Notes: a model not told the origin generated them from the sequence alone. DNA of 64,000 bases from Arthrobacter sp. S39 (GCF_004320525.1 NZ_SIHX01000009.1:1-64000); one strand, 5' to 3'. Shown: positions 49,027 to 59,546, counted from the first letter of the stretch. A program made the numbers and translations.

Positions 49027-50272
49027 GGCTCTGCTCCTTCTCCGACGGTTCCAAGGCTGCTCCGGCGTGGTGCCGCGGCCAGGACAGGAACGCGCCTGCG
49101 CTTCCTATCATCGCAATAATTGTCAACGTCGCGGCCGCCCAGCCCAAACCGGCCACGGCCCCGACCCACCCGGCCAGCGGATAGGTCAGGATGTAGCAGG
49201 CATGCGAGAGGGAGAACTGGGCCGTAAACACGTACGGCCGCGTCTCCTCCGTTGATGCGTTCCGCAACAGCCGCGACGACGGCGTGAGAATCGTTGAGTT
49301 CGCGGCGCCGAGCAGGAACCACAACCCCAGCAGCGGCCACCAGCCACCGCCCGGGATACTGAGCAGCGTGAGCGCCGCCGCGCCAGCCAGGACAACCGGA
49401 ATGACGGCGGCGCCGGTGAGCATCACGGCCCGCTCCCCGAACCGGTCCAGGACCCTCGGCGCCGACAGCGCCACGACCATGGAACCGACGCCGAAGCATG
49501 CCAGCGCGAGGGCCAGGTCTGTGTCCGGCCGGTGCAGGACGTCACGGACGTAGACCACCGTGTTGACCAGCACCAGGGCCGTGGGTGCCGCGACCACCAG
49601 ATTCAGCGCCAGCAGGGACCGCAGCCGCCGGTTCCGCCAGAAAATCCGGGTGCCCAGGGTGGTCCGGTGCCACAGCGGGGCCTGCGGGCCGGCCGCCACC
49701 GGAACCTTTGGCAGGACGGTGATCCCGACCATCAACGCCGAGAACAGGAACCCGCCTACGGTGCCGAGGAAGAGGTTGTTGTAGCTGAACACCGTCAGCA
49801 GCAGGGCGGCCACCGCCGGGCTGACGAGGGCTTCCAGGTCATAGGCCAGCCGGGACAGGGACAAAGCCCGGGTGTAATCCTTCTCCCGGGTCACGATGGT
49901 GGGGATCAGCGACTGGAACGCCGGGGTGAACGTCGCTGACGCTGACTGAAGCACGAAGATCACGACGTAGATCTGCCAGACGTCGGTGATGAACGGCAGG
50001 GACAAAGCCATGGCTGCCCTGATCAGGTCCGCCCCGATCAGGACCGTCTTCTTAGGCCACCGCACCACCAGCGCGTTAATCACCGGGGCCAGTCCCACAT
50101 AGGCCAGCATCTTGATCGTGAGCGCCGTGCCGAGCACCGCGCCGGCGCTACTCCCGGCCAGATCGTAGGCCAACAGTCCCAGCGCCACCGTCAGCAGGCC
50201 GGTGCCGACCAGGGCCACGGCCTGGGCGGCGAACAGCCGCCGGTACGTCACGTTCTTCAGAACCGACAACAT
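48986..50272 (-). CDS. MFS transporter (efflux type)
   Basis: A 428-residue major facilitator with about twelve helices (for example LFAAQAVALVGTGLLTVALG and GAALTLLSIPGGGWWPLLGL). The loop between helices 2 and 3 reads VVRWPKKTVLIGADLIRA. The family look is that of drug or metal-efflux MFS proteins paired with ArsR regulators in actinobacteria. The ATG at 50272 follows GAGGGG. It is cotranscribed with the ArsR gene, which suggests ligand-induced export. Confidence 0.9.
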   Translation of the reverse strand: MLSVLKNVTYRRLFAAQAVALVGTGLLTVALGLLAYDLAGSSAGAVLGTALTIKMLAYVGLAPVINALVVRWPKKTVLIGADLIRAAMALSLPFITDVWQIYVVIFVLQSASATFTPAFQSLIPTIVTREKDYTRALSLSRLAYDLEALVSPAVAALLLTVFSYNNLFLGTVGGFLFSALMVGITVLPKVPVAAGPQAPLWHRTTLGTRIFWRNRRLRSLLALNLVVAAPTALVLVNTVVYVRDVLHRPDTDLALALACFGVGSMVVALSAPRVLDRFGERAVMLTGAAVIPVVLAGAAALTLLSIPGGGWWPLLGLWFLLGAANSTILTPSSRLLRNASTEETRPYVFTAQFSLSHACYILTYPLAGWVGAVAGLGWAAATLTIIAMIGSAGAFLSWPRHHAGAALEPSEKEQSLEHPTRHARGLRT

Positions 50273-50285
50273 CAAAGCCCCTCAA

Positions 50286-50309
50286 GTGCATGCGTGCGCG
50301 TATATGCAC
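50286..50309 (-). promoter_or_regulatory. Inverted repeat, putative ArsR operator
   Basis: GTGCAT (50286-50291) and ATGCAC (50304-50309) flank twelve bases that include GCGCGTAT. It lies 14 bases before the MFS start, the expected place and form for an ArsR-family operator. Confidence 0.45.
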
Positions 50310-50363
50310 CTATTGTACGACCCTGCACCCCCCTTGACTCACCCACCCTCCCTTCCCTACACT

Positions 50364-50399
50364 TTTCATAAAGCAGAATCTAAATTCCACAAAGCGGAA
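50364..50399 (+). promoter_or_regulatory. Two IclR-like operator copies before the glyoxylate operon
   Basis: TTTCATAAAGCAGAA (50364-50378) and TTCCACAAAGCGGAA (50385-50399) share TTYCAYAAAGCRGAA and start 21 bases apart, two helical turns. TTCC-N7-GGAA with AAAGC in the middle resembles IclR-family sites such as those of AllR-type regulators. No IclR gene is in the window. Confidence 0.5.
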
Positions 50400-50460
50400 A
50401 CTCAACACAGAGTGAAGCGGCTGGAGGATAGATCAAAGCCCCTCCCCGGAAGGACCTACG

Positions 50461-51261
50461 ATGACGTACACAGTGAACTGCTCCATCCTCCTGACGGAGC
50501 TGCCGTTGCTCGAGCGCCCCGCAGCCGCGAAGGCAGCCGGCTTTGACGCCGTCGAGTTCTGGTGGCCCTTCGAAACTTCAGTCCCCACCGACGCCCAGGT
50601 CACCGGATTCGAGAACGCCATCAAGGACGCCGGCGTTCAGCTCACCGGCCTGAACTTCAACGCCGGCAACATGCCGGGCGGTGACCGCGGCCTGGTGTCC
50701 TGGCCCGCACGCTCCACCGAATTCCAGGACAACATCGACGTTGTCGCCGGCATCGGCGAGCGCCTGGGCTGCAAGGCCTTCAATGCCCTCTACGGAAACC
50801 GCATCGACGGCGAATCGGCTGAGAAGCAGGACGCCATCGGCGCCGAAAACCTCGCGACGGCGGCTGCCGGTGTCGCGCGCATCGGCGGCACCGTCCTCCT
50901 CGAACCGGTCAGCGGCGCACCCAGGTACCCGCTCCTCGCGGCCAAAGACGCACTCAAGGTCATCGCCCGGGTGAAGGCGGAGTCCGGCGTCGACAACGTC
51001 AAGCTCCTCGCCGACTTCTACCACCTGGCAGTCAACGGGGACGACGTCGCCGCCGTCATCGAAAACCACGCCAAGGACTTCGGCCACATCCAGATCGCCG
51101 ACAACCCCGGCCGCGGGGCTCCCGGAACCGGAGAGCTTCCCCTCGGCGAATGGATCGCCCGCAGCCGCGAACTCGGCTACGAGGGCTACATCGGCCTCGA
51201 ATACAAGGAACCGCAGGAAACGGCCTTCAGCTGGGCCATCCGCCAGCGCGTCTCGCGCTAA
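50461..51261 (+). CDS. hyi: Hydroxypyruvate isomerase
   Basis: A 266-residue TIM-barrel isomerase interconverting hydroxypyruvate and tartronate semialdehyde. It begins YTVNCSILLTELPLLERPAA and contains GFDAVEFWWPFE. Metal-binding glutamates and Asp/His residues are in VLLEPVSG, LLADFYHL, GHIQIADNPGRGAPGTGE and IGLEYKE. It leads the operon hyi-glxR-gcl-glycerate kinase-allB, which takes glyoxylate to glycerate. Two IclR-like sites lie upstream. Confidence 0.93.
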   Translation: MTYTVNCSILLTELPLLERPAAAKAAGFDAVEFWWPFETSVPTDAQVTGFENAIKDAGVQLTGLNFNAGNMPGGDRGLVSWPARSTEFQDNIDVVAGIGERLGCKAFNALYGNRIDGESAEKQDAIGAENLATAAAGVARIGGTVLLEPVSGAPRYPLLAAKDALKVIARVKAESGVDNVKLLADFYHLAVNGDDVAAVIENHAKDFGHIQIADNPGRGAPGTGELPLGEWIARSRELGYEGYIGLEYKEPQETAFSWAIRQRVSR

Positions 51262-51290
51262 CCACCAAGACTTCAGAAAAGAGAACCATC

Positions 51291-52169
51291 ATGAGCAACG
51301 TTGCAGTCATCGGACTCGGAATCATGGGCCTGCCCATGGCCATCAACCTCGTCAAGGCCGGCCACACGGTCACCGGCTTCAACCGCAGCCAGGACAAGAT
51401 CGACAAGCTCGTCTCCGAAGGCGGCAAGGGTGCCTCGAGCATCGCTGACGCCGTGAAGGATGCCGACGTCGTTATCACCATGGTGCCGGACTCCCCCGAT
51501 GTGGAGGGTGTTGTCAGCGGCCCGGACGGGGTCTTCGCCAACGCCACGAAGGGCACCCTGTGGATTGACGCCTCCAGCATCCGTCCGGACGTCGCCAAGC
51601 GCCTCTCCGAGGAAGCCACCGCAGCGGGCATCCGCCCGCTGGATGCGCCGGTTTCCGGCGGCGAGCAGGGCGCCATTGACGCCGTCCTGTCCATCATGGT
51701 CGGCGGCGAAAAGGCAGACTTCGAGGCGGCACAGGATGTCCTGAACGCCGTTGGCAAGACCATCGTGCACGTCGGCCCGTCCGGCTCCGGCCAGACCGTC
51801 AAGGCAGCCAACCAGCTGATCGTCGCCGTCAACATCCAGGTCCTCGGCGAGGCCATCGCTTTCCTCGAGGCCTACGGCGTGGACACCGACGCCGCCCTCA
51901 AGGTCCTCGGCGGCGGCCTGGCCGGCTCCAAGGTCCTGGACCAGAAGGGCCAGAAGATGCTCGACCGCAACTTCGACCCCGGCTTCCGCCTCGCCCTCCA
52001 CCACAAGGACCTCGGCATCGTCACCTCCGCCGCCCGCGAAGCCAACGTCGCCGTCCCCCTCGGCGCCGTCGTCGCACAGCTCGTCGCCGCCACCGTCAAC
52101 CAGGGCGACGGCGGCCTCGACCACTCGGGACTCTTCAAGCAGGTCCTCAAGCTCAGCGGCCGCGAGTAG
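51291..52169 (+). CDS. glxR: Tartronate semialdehyde reductase
   Basis: A 292-residue beta-hydroxyacid dehydrogenase reducing tartronate semialdehyde to D-glycerate with NAD(P)H. The Rossmann start is VAVIGLGIMGLPMAINLVKA. The substrate motif is DAPVSGGEQGA, the catalytic Lys is in GQTVKAANQLIVA and the C-terminal DLGIVTSAAREANV is typical of GarR/GlxR. The true ATG is at 51291; a longer frame begins inside hyi. It fits between isomerase and carboligase in the pathway. Confidence 0.94.
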   Translation: MSNVAVIGLGIMGLPMAINLVKAGHTVTGFNRSQDKIDKLVSEGGKGASSIADAVKDADVVITMVPDSPDVEGVVSGPDGVFANATKGTLWIDASSIRPDVAKRLSEEATAAGIRPLDAPVSGGEQGAIDAVLSIMVGGEKADFEAAQDVLNAVGKTIVHVGPSGSGQTVKAANQLIVAVNIQVLGEAIAFLEAYGVDTDAALKVLGGGLAGSKVLDQKGQKMLDRNFDPGFRLALHHKDLGIVTSAAREANVAVPLGAVVAQLVAATVNQGDGGLDHSGLFKQVLKLSGRE

Positions 52170-52209
52170 GCACCTCCGGCAGTAGCCGGACAACAAGCAA
52201 ACCGGCGAT

Positions 52210-52235
52210 CCGCCGTCGTACATCTACGACGGCGG
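52210..52235 (+). promoter_or_regulatory. Hairpin between glxR and gcl
   Basis: Perfect 11-bp stem, CCGCCGTCGTA (52210-52220) and TACGACGGCGG (52225-52235), loop CATC. There is no T-run, so it may be an mRNA-processing or partial-termination element inside the operon. Confidence 0.5.
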
Positions 52236-52298
52236 CTCCCCCAGCACACCCAAATTCCGCCCCCAGCGGGCACCCCAAAGACTTTCAAGGAGCACACC

Positions 52299-54077
<1,779 letters not shown>

Positions 54078-54078
54078 C

Positions 54079-55275
54079 ATGCGGATCGTGATCGCACCGG
54101 ACAAGTTCAAGGGATCGCTGTCCGCCCCGGACGTCTGCAGGCACCTCGAAAAGGGCCTGCAGGCGGCCGCCGGCGGGAACCTGGACATCCTCCGGATCCC
54201 CGTGGCCGACGGCGGCGAAGGCACCCTCGATGCCGCCGTCGGCTCCGGCTTCGCCCGCCGGAGCGCCACGGTCAGCGGCCCCACCGGCGAACCCGTCCGG
54301 GCGGACTTTGCCGTCCGCGGCCACGAGGCAGTCATCGAGATGGCGGCGGCATCGGGCCTGGCCCTGCTCCCGCAGGTACTCAGCGGCGGCCAGCCGGATT
54401 CTGCCACCGCCACCACGGCCACCAGCCTGGGCACCGGGCAGCTGATCCGGGCGGCGCTGGATGCCGGCTGCCGGCGCATCGTGCTGGGCGTGGGCGGCAG
54501 CGCGAACACCGACGGCGGCGCCGGGCTGCTGCAGGGACTCGGCGCCAGGTTCCTGGACGCCACAGGCAACGAACTTCCCGCGGGAGGGGCCGCCCTGGCC
54601 AACCTGCACCGCATCGACTTCACAGACTTTGAACCCCGTCTCGTGGAAACACGCTTTGTGCTGGCGTCCGACGTCGACAACCGCCTGCTGGGCCCCCAGG
54701 GCGCCGCGGCGGTTTTCGGCCCGCAAAAGGGCGCCACACCCCAGGATGTCGATCTGCTCGACACCGCCCTGGCCAGGTTTGTCGAAGTCCTGGCCAGGGA
54801 AATCGGATTCCGCGCCGAGCGCGCGGCGGAAGCACCGGGAGCCGGGGCAGCCGGCGGGGTGGGCTATGCGGCCATCGCGGTCCTGGCCGCCACGCGGCGG
54901 CCGGGCATCGACGTCGTGCTTGAATTCACCCAGCTGGCCCACCGCCTGGCGGGCGCAGACCTGGTGATCACCGGCGAAGGCAGCCTTGACGAGCAAAGCC
55001 TGCTGGGCAAGACGCCCATGGGCGTGGCCCGGGCAGCCGCTGCGGCCGGGATTCCGGTGGTGGCCGTCTGCGGGCGCACCACGCTGAGCCCGGAGCAGCA
55101 GCAGGATTCGGGTTTCCGGCAGGTCTACGCACTGACCGCCCTGGAACCCAAGGTAGATATATGTATAGCTGAAGCAGGTTCCCTGCTTGAACAATTGGGA
55201 AAGAACATCCTCCACGAGCTGGCCAACCCGGCCGCGGCGGATGCCACCGGCACAAAGGAGCCCCTGAATGTCTGA
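54079..55275 (+). CDS. Glycerate kinase
   Basis: A 398-residue kinase of the GarK/GlxK (type I glycerate 2-kinase) family that phosphorylates D-glycerate. Motifs are IAPDKFKGSLSAPDVCRHLE, IPVADGGEGTLDAA, VGGSANTDGGAGLLQGLGA and DLVITGEGSLDEQSLLGKTP. The ATG lies one base after the gcl stop, and the end overlaps allB by eight bases. It completes the glyoxylate-to-phosphoglycerate route of this operon. Confidence 0.94.
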   Translation: MRIVIAPDKFKGSLSAPDVCRHLEKGLQAAAGGNLDILRIPVADGGEGTLDAAVGSGFARRSATVSGPTGEPVRADFAVRGHEAVIEMAAASGLALLPQVLSGGQPDSATATTATSLGTGQLIRAALDAGCRRIVLGVGGSANTDGGAGLLQGLGARFLDATGNELPAGGAALANLHRIDFTDFEPRLVETRFVLASDVDNRLLGPQGAAAVFGPQKGATPQDVDLLDTALARFVEVLAREIGFRAERAAEAPGAGAAGGVGYAAIAVLAATRRPGIDVVLEFTQLAHRLAGADLVITGEGSLDEQSLLGKTPMGVARAAAAAGIPVVAVCGRTTLSPEQQQDSGFRQVYALTALEPKVDICIAEAGSLLEQLGKNILHELANPAAADATGTKEPLNV

Positions 55276-56611
55276 AGAACACTTTGACCTGGTGATCCGG
55301 GGCCAGCGCATCCTCACCACCGCCGGCATCGCACCGCGTGAAGTAGGTGTGCGCGGCGGCAAGATCGTTGCCATCGAACCGCTCGGCAACGGCCTCGCCG
55401 GCATCGAAGTGATCGAACTCGCCGACGACGAGACCCTGCTCCCCGGACTCGTTGACACCCACGTCCACGTCAACGAGCCCGGCCGCACCGAGTGGGAGGG
55501 TTTCGCGTCCGCCACCCGCGCAGCCGCGGCCGGCGGCGTCACCACCATCATCGACATGCCGCTGAACTCCATCCCGCCCACCACCAACGTGGACGGCCTT
55601 AAGCTCAAGCGCGAAGTCGCCGAGGACCAGGCGTTTGTGGACGTCGGATTCTGGGGCGGCGCCATCCCCGGCAACAAGGCAGACCTCCGCCCGCTGCACG
55701 ACGAGGGTGTGTTCGGCTTCAAGTGCTTCCTGCTGCATTCCGGCGTGGACGAGTTCCCGCACCTGGAAGCGGACGAGATGGAGGAGGACATGGCCGAGCT
55801 CAAGTCCTTCGACTCGCTGATGATCGTGCACGCCGAGGACTCCCATGCGATCGACCACGCACCGCACCCGGGCGGGGACCAGTACTCCACGTTCCTCGCG
55901 TCCCGCCCACGCGGCGCCGAGAACAAGGCCATCGCCGAGGTCATCGAGCGGGCCCGCTGGACCGGCGCCCGCGCGCACATCCTGCACCTGTCCTCCTCCG
56001 ACGCGCTGCCCATGATTGCCACGGCAAAGCGCGACGGCGTCCACCTCACCGTGGAAACCTGCCCGCACTACCTGACCCTGATGGCCGAGGAGATCCCCAA
56101 CGGCGCCACCGCGTACAAGTGCTGCCCGCCCATCCGCGAGGCCTCCAACCGGGAGCTTCTGTGGAAGGGCCTGCAGGACGGCACCATCGACTGCATCGTT
56201 TCGGACCACTCCCCCTCCACCCTTGACCTCAAGGACCTGGAAAACGGCGATTTCGCGGTGGCTTGGGGCGGAGTTTCCTCCCTGCAGCTGGGCTTGTCGC
56301 TGATCTGGACCGAAGCCCGGCACCGCGGCATCCCGCTGGAACAGGTGGTGTCCTGGATGGCCGAGAAGCCCGCCGCCCTGGCGCGCCTGACCACCAAGGG
56401 CCAGCTCGCCCTCGGGTACGACGCCGACTTTGCCGTCTTCGCCCAGGACGAGGCCTTCGTGGTGGACGTCTCCAAGCTCAAGCACAAGAATCCGATCACC
56501 CCTTACGACGGCAAGGCGCTCTCCGGCGTGGTCCGGAAGACCTTCCTGCGCGGCAGCGTGGTGGACGGCCAAACCCCCACCGGCAAGCTCATCCGCCGCG
56601 GCGGGGTCTGA
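55268..56611 (+). CDS. allB: Allantoinase
   Basis: A 447-residue cyclic amidohydrolase opening allantoin to allantoate. The metal ligands are in LVDTHVHVNEPGRTEWEGF, the carbamylated lysine in GVFGFKCFLLHSG, the histidines in MIVHAEDS and ILHLSSSDA, and the aspartate in CIVSDHSPSTLDL. NEPGRTEWEG and the length match allantoinase rather than dihydroorotase. The start overlaps the kinase gene by eight bases. It connects allantoin use with the glyoxylate genes, although the intermediate enzymes are not in the window. Confidence 0.93.
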   Translation: MSEEHFDLVIRGQRILTTAGIAPREVGVRGGKIVAIEPLGNGLAGIEVIELADDETLLPGLVDTHVHVNEPGRTEWEGFASATRAAAAGGVTTIIDMPLNSIPPTTNVDGLKLKREVAEDQAFVDVGFWGGAIPGNKADLRPLHDEGVFGFKCFLLHSGVDEFPHLEADEMEEDMAELKSFDSLMIVHAEDSHAIDHAPHPGGDQYSTFLASRPRGAENKAIAEVIERARWTGARAHILHLSSSDALPMIATAKRDGVHLTVETCPHYLTLMAEEIPNGATAYKCCPPIREASNRELLWKGLQDGTIDCIVSDHSPSTLDLKDLENGDFAVAWGGVSSLQLGLSLIWTEARHRGIPLEQVVSWMAEKPAALARLTTKGQLALGYDADFAVFAQDEAFVVDVSKLKHKNPITPYDGKALSGVVRKTFLRGSVVDGQTPTGKLIRRGGV

Positions 56612-56622
56612 GGCACGCAGCC

Positions 56623-57411
56623 ATGGCTGTGCAGGTACATTCCCCGCGGGGCATATGTGCGCGGCCGCCCCTTTCGGCGAGCCGGGCCCAAGAACGCGGC
56701 CCGTCGGAAGAGCGCGGCCCGTCCGCGCTGGCCGCCAGGGGACTGGCCGTCTGGGTCACCCCGGAGCCGGGCAGCGAGATCGACCCTGACGTCCTTGTCC
56801 GCGCAGCGCGTTTGCTGCTGGAACGGGCACTCAAGTTTGCTCCGGAGGCGGAAGTCCACTGGCCTGCCGCCGGGGCTGCCACGTCCGCTGTCGGGACTTC
56901 CCCGGCCGGAACGCCCCCTGGGGAGGGGGCACCGGCCGGATCCGGCGGCGGCGCTCCCGCGCCGTCGTCGTCCACCGCGGAGGACTCCCCGCACACGGAT
57001 GACGACGGCGCCTCCCCCTTCCCGCGGCCGGCCGGCCTCCCGCCGGCTGGGCTCCCACCCGCTGGGCTCCCACCCGCTGCCGGACCGGTCAGCCATGTGG
57101 CTGTTGACCTCGCCGCGAACCAAGTGCTGCTGGACGGCAGCCGGGTGAACCTCACCGGCGTGGAATATAAGGTCCTCCGCTATCTCGTGGAGAACTGTTC
57201 GCGGGCCATCGGCCGCGAGGAGCTGCAGCACTTCCTCGATTCCTTTGAGAGTCCGGGGGCTTCCACCAGGGCCATCGACGTTTATGTGGGGCGCGTGCGG
57301 CGGAAGCTGGGAAATGCCCGGCACGCAGTGGCCACCGTCCGTGGCGGCGGCTACCAGTTCGTCCCCGGCTCCTGTGCCACCGTACGCGGGCCTGCCGAAT
57401 ACTCCATCTGA
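56623..57411 (+). CDS. Receiver-less winged-helix (OmpR-type) regulator
   Basis: A 262-residue protein ending in an OmpR/PhoB DNA-binding domain (LTGVEYKVLRYLVENCSRAI, IDVYVGRVRRKLG, TVRGGGYQFVPG). Instead of a receiver domain, the N-terminal part has a short mixed segment (LAVWVTPEPGSEIDPDVLVR), then a long Gly/Pro/Ala/Ser-rich stretch with tandem LPPAG repeats. The DNA under those repeats is a 15-base tandem array. The domain is thus likely active without phosphorylation, or controlled by another input. It lies 11 bases after allB and before bcp on the same strand. The start is uncertain because the ribosome site is weak. Confidence 0.75.
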   Translation: MAVQVHSPRGICARPPLSASRAQERGPSEERGPSALAARGLAVWVTPEPGSEIDPDVLVRAARLLLERALKFAPEAEVHWPAAGAATSAVGTSPAGTPPGEGAPAGSGGGAPAPSSSTAEDSPHTDDDGASPFPRPAGLPPAGLPPAGLPPAAGPVSHVAVDLAANQVLLDGSRVNLTGVEYKVLRYLVENCSRAIGREELQHFLDSFESPGASTRAIDVYVGRVRRKLGNARHAVATVRGGGYQFVPGSCATVRGPAEYSI

Positions 57412-57430
57412 TACCACTACAAGGAGCACC

Positions 57431-57928
57431 ATGACCGCCACCAACCAGATCATCACCGCTCTTCCCGGCAGGCTGCAGGCCGGGGCCACCGCACCGGACT
57501 TCACCCTGCCCGACGCCTCCGGGCAGTCCGTGTCCCTCGCGGACTACCGCGGCAGGAACGTGATCGTGTACTTCTATCCCAAAGCGGCCACGCCAGGCTG
57601 CACCACCGAAGCCTGCGACTTCCGCGACAGCCTCGCCTCACTGCAGGGCTCCGGCTACGAGGTCATCGGCATCTCCCCCGACGGGCCCGCGGCCCTGGCC
57701 GGCTTTACGGGGGATTTCGGGCTGAACTTCCCGCTGCTCTCCGACCAGGACAACGCCGTCGCGCTGGCCTATGGCGCCTGGGGCGAAAAGGTCATCAACG
57801 GCGAAATTGTTGAAGGCGTCCTGCGTTCCACCGTGGTCATTGACGCTGACGGCGCGATCGTGCTGGCCCGGTACCAGGTGGACGCGCAGGGCCACGTCGC
57901 CGCCCTCCGCCAGGAGCTGGGACTCTGA
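57431..57928 (+). CDS. bcp: Thiol peroxidase Bcp (peroxiredoxin), copy 1
   Basis: A 165-residue peroxiredoxin of the BCP/PrxQ group reducing peroxides in the cytoplasm. The peroxidatic Cys57 and resolving Cys62 are in KAATPGCTTEACDFRD, five apart as in PrxQ enzymes. FTLPDASGQSVSLADYRGRN precedes. The ribosome site AAGGAG lies five bases before the ATG. It follows the winged-helix gene by 19 bases and may be cotranscribed. A close paralogue lies 370 bases downstream. Confidence 0.94.
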   Translation: MTATNQIITALPGRLQAGATAPDFTLPDASGQSVSLADYRGRNVIVYFYPKAATPGCTTEACDFRDSLASLQGSGYEVIGISPDGPAALAGFTGDFGLNFPLLSDQDNAVALAYGAWGEKVINGEIVEGVLRSTVVIDADGAIVLARYQVDAQGHVAALRQELGL

Positions 57929-58298
57929 CCCAACCCCGGACGCTCGTTACTTGACGCAGCTTTTTGACCGACGCTCTCGCACTTAATGCCGCGCCGGCCG
58001 GGGCATCCAGACCGGACGTACGACGGCGTCACGCCAGACAGCTTTTTGGCTCACTGCAGGTGCCGCTCCCCCGCCAAACCGGGCCGCCGCAGTCGTTCGC
58101 TTCTCGAATGCGTGCACTGCGTGACGCCCGGACCTGTCGAATGAAACCATTCCCGAGCGAAGCCCTCAAGGACCAGGTTTAGGCTCTACACCGGCGGCGG
58201 CCGGAATACAGCATGTGACGCCGGAGTTGTTGCTAGTGCGGGAAAGCCGCTTCACTTGATGTTTGCCTGTAACTGACAGAGTCTGCCAAAGGAATGCC
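57929..58298. other. Intergenic region between the two bcp genes
   Basis: This 370-base stretch has no ORF with a credible ribosome site. CAGCTTTTTG occurs twice, near 57958 and 58039. I do not see a tRNA cloverleaf or a strong terminator. It presumably carries the promoter of the second bcp. Confidence 0.35.
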
Positions 58299-58778
58299 AT
58301 GAGCCACACCCTGACCACCAAGCTTCAGCCCGGAACCCAGGCCCCTGACTTCACGCTCAAGGACGCCGCCGGCCGCGAGACAGCCCTGGCCGACTACCGC
58401 GGCAAGAATGTCATTGTCTACTTCTACCCGGAGGCTGCCACCCCGGGCTGCACCACCGAGGCCTGCGACTTCCGCGACAGCCTGGAATCACTGCAGGGCA
58501 AGGGCTACGACGTCCTGGGCGTCTCCCCCGACGCCCCCGAAAAGCTGGCCGCCTTCACGGGCGACTTCGCACTGACCTTCCCGCTGCTTTCCGATGAGGA
58601 CCACAATGTGGCCCTCGCTTACGGCGCCTGGGGTGAAAAACTGGTGGACGGCGAAATCACCGAAGGCATCGTCCGCTCCACCGTTGTCCTGGACACCGAA
58701 GGCAAGGTCACGCTGGCCCAGTACCAGGTCAAGGCCAAGGGCCACGTCGCAGCCCTCAAGGAAGCACTGGGCGTCTAG
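58299..58778 (+). CDS. bcp: Thiol peroxidase Bcp (peroxiredoxin), copy 2
   Basis: A 159-residue PrxQ-type peroxiredoxin, closely similar to copy 1 (EAATPGCTTEACDFRD with Cys51 and Cys56; FTGDFALTFPLLSDEDHNVA). The ATG follows AAAGGAA. Separate upstream sequence suggests separate regulation from copy 1. Confidence 0.95.
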   Translation: MSHTLTTKLQPGTQAPDFTLKDAAGRETALADYRGKNVIVYFYPEAATPGCTTEACDFRDSLESLQGKGYDVLGVSPDAPEKLAAFTGDFALTFPLLSDEDHNVALAYGAWGEKLVDGEITEGIVRSTVVLDTEGKVTLAQYQVKAKGHVAALKEALGV

Positions 58779-58835
58779 CCCTTCCCCCACCCGACGCCGT
58801 TGCCGGTTCCGCGCGGCCGGTGACAGGATGGCGGC

Positions 58836-59408
58836 ATGGGCATCGAAGTCCGGCCGGCAACGCAGTTCGAGGACGTCAGGACGATGGTGGGGCCGAAGCG
58901 GCCCGACGCCAACGTGTGCTGGTGCCTGAGCTACCGCATCCCGTCAAAGCAGAACCTTGAGCTGCGCGGGACGGCGCGCGGCGACCTGGTCAAGAAACTC
59001 GTAGGGCAGGATCCCCCGCCGGGAGTCCTCGCGTACGACGGCGACGATGTGGTGGGGTGGGCAGCGGTCCACCCGCGCGCGGACACCAGTTTCGCCCGCA
59101 ACCGCCGGATTCCGCACGTCGATGACCTGGAGGTGTGGTCCGTGTGGTGTATCCGGGTCCGCCCCGGGCACCGCGGCGGGGGAATCTCCCACCATCTCCT
59201 CAAGGGCGCCGTGGACCTCGCGCGCAGCTACGGGGCACCGGCCATCGAGGGGTATCCGGTGGACAACCGCGGTAGCAAAGTGGACCTCACCATGGCCTAC
59301 GTAGGCACCCGCAAGCTCTTCGAGAAAGCTGGATTCACCAAGGTGGCCGATACAGACTCGGTGCTCAACGGATTCCCGCGCGTCCTGATGCGCCTGGATC
59401 TGCGTTGA
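58836..59408 (+). CDS. GNAT-family N-acetyltransferase
   Basis: A 190-residue acetyl-CoA-dependent acetyltransferase. The acetyl-CoA-binding motif A is VWCIRVRPGHRGGGISHHLL, with R/Q-x-x-G-x-G/A seen as RPGHRGGGIS. The N-terminal segment CWCLSYRIPSKQN is characteristic of a GNAT subgroup common in actinobacteria. The acceptor substrate is unknown. Monocistronic. Confidence 0.9.
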   Translation: MGIEVRPATQFEDVRTMVGPKRPDANVCWCLSYRIPSKQNLELRGTARGDLVKKLVGQDPPPGVLAYDGDDVVGWAAVHPRADTSFARNRRIPHVDDLEVWSVWCIRVRPGHRGGGISHHLLKGAVDLARSYGAPAIEGYPVDNRGSKVDLTMAYVGTRKLFEKAGFTKVADTDSVLNGFPRVLMRLDLR

Positions 59409-59426
59409 TCCGGTGACCTGCGCTGA

Positions 59427-59546
59427 TCAGCGCTTCTTCCACCAGTATTTGGGCCAGTCTTTGTCCATTAGCCACAAGACCACCAGCAGCGTGTCCATGA
59501 CGATGAGGCCCGATAAGAGGTAAGCCCACCCTGTGTACCAATGCAC
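59427..59546 (-). CDS. Tiny single-span membrane protein
   Basis: A 39-codon ORF from a GTG six bases after AGGAG (59553-59557 region). It reads MHWYTGWAYLLSGLIVMDTL, then LVVLWLMDKDWPKYWWKKR. It has one hydrophobic helix, an aromatic-rich basic C terminus and six tryptophans. The ribosome site and codon pattern support a real gene. It is convergent with the acetyltransferase. I know of no family. Confidence 0.6.
   Translation of the reverse strand: MHWYTGWAYLLSGLIVMDTLLVVLWLMDKDWPKYWWKKR

Noticed and set aside
57040..57080. 15-base tandem repeat considered as a CRISPR-like or origin element
   Set aside because: The units are contiguous, lie within a coding sequence and encode LPPAG repeats. 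There are no spacers.
57929..58298. Possible tRNA or small RNA between the bcp genes
   Set aside because: I could not fold a cloverleaf or find TTCGA/acceptor-stem complementarity, and no terminator-promoter pair is clear.
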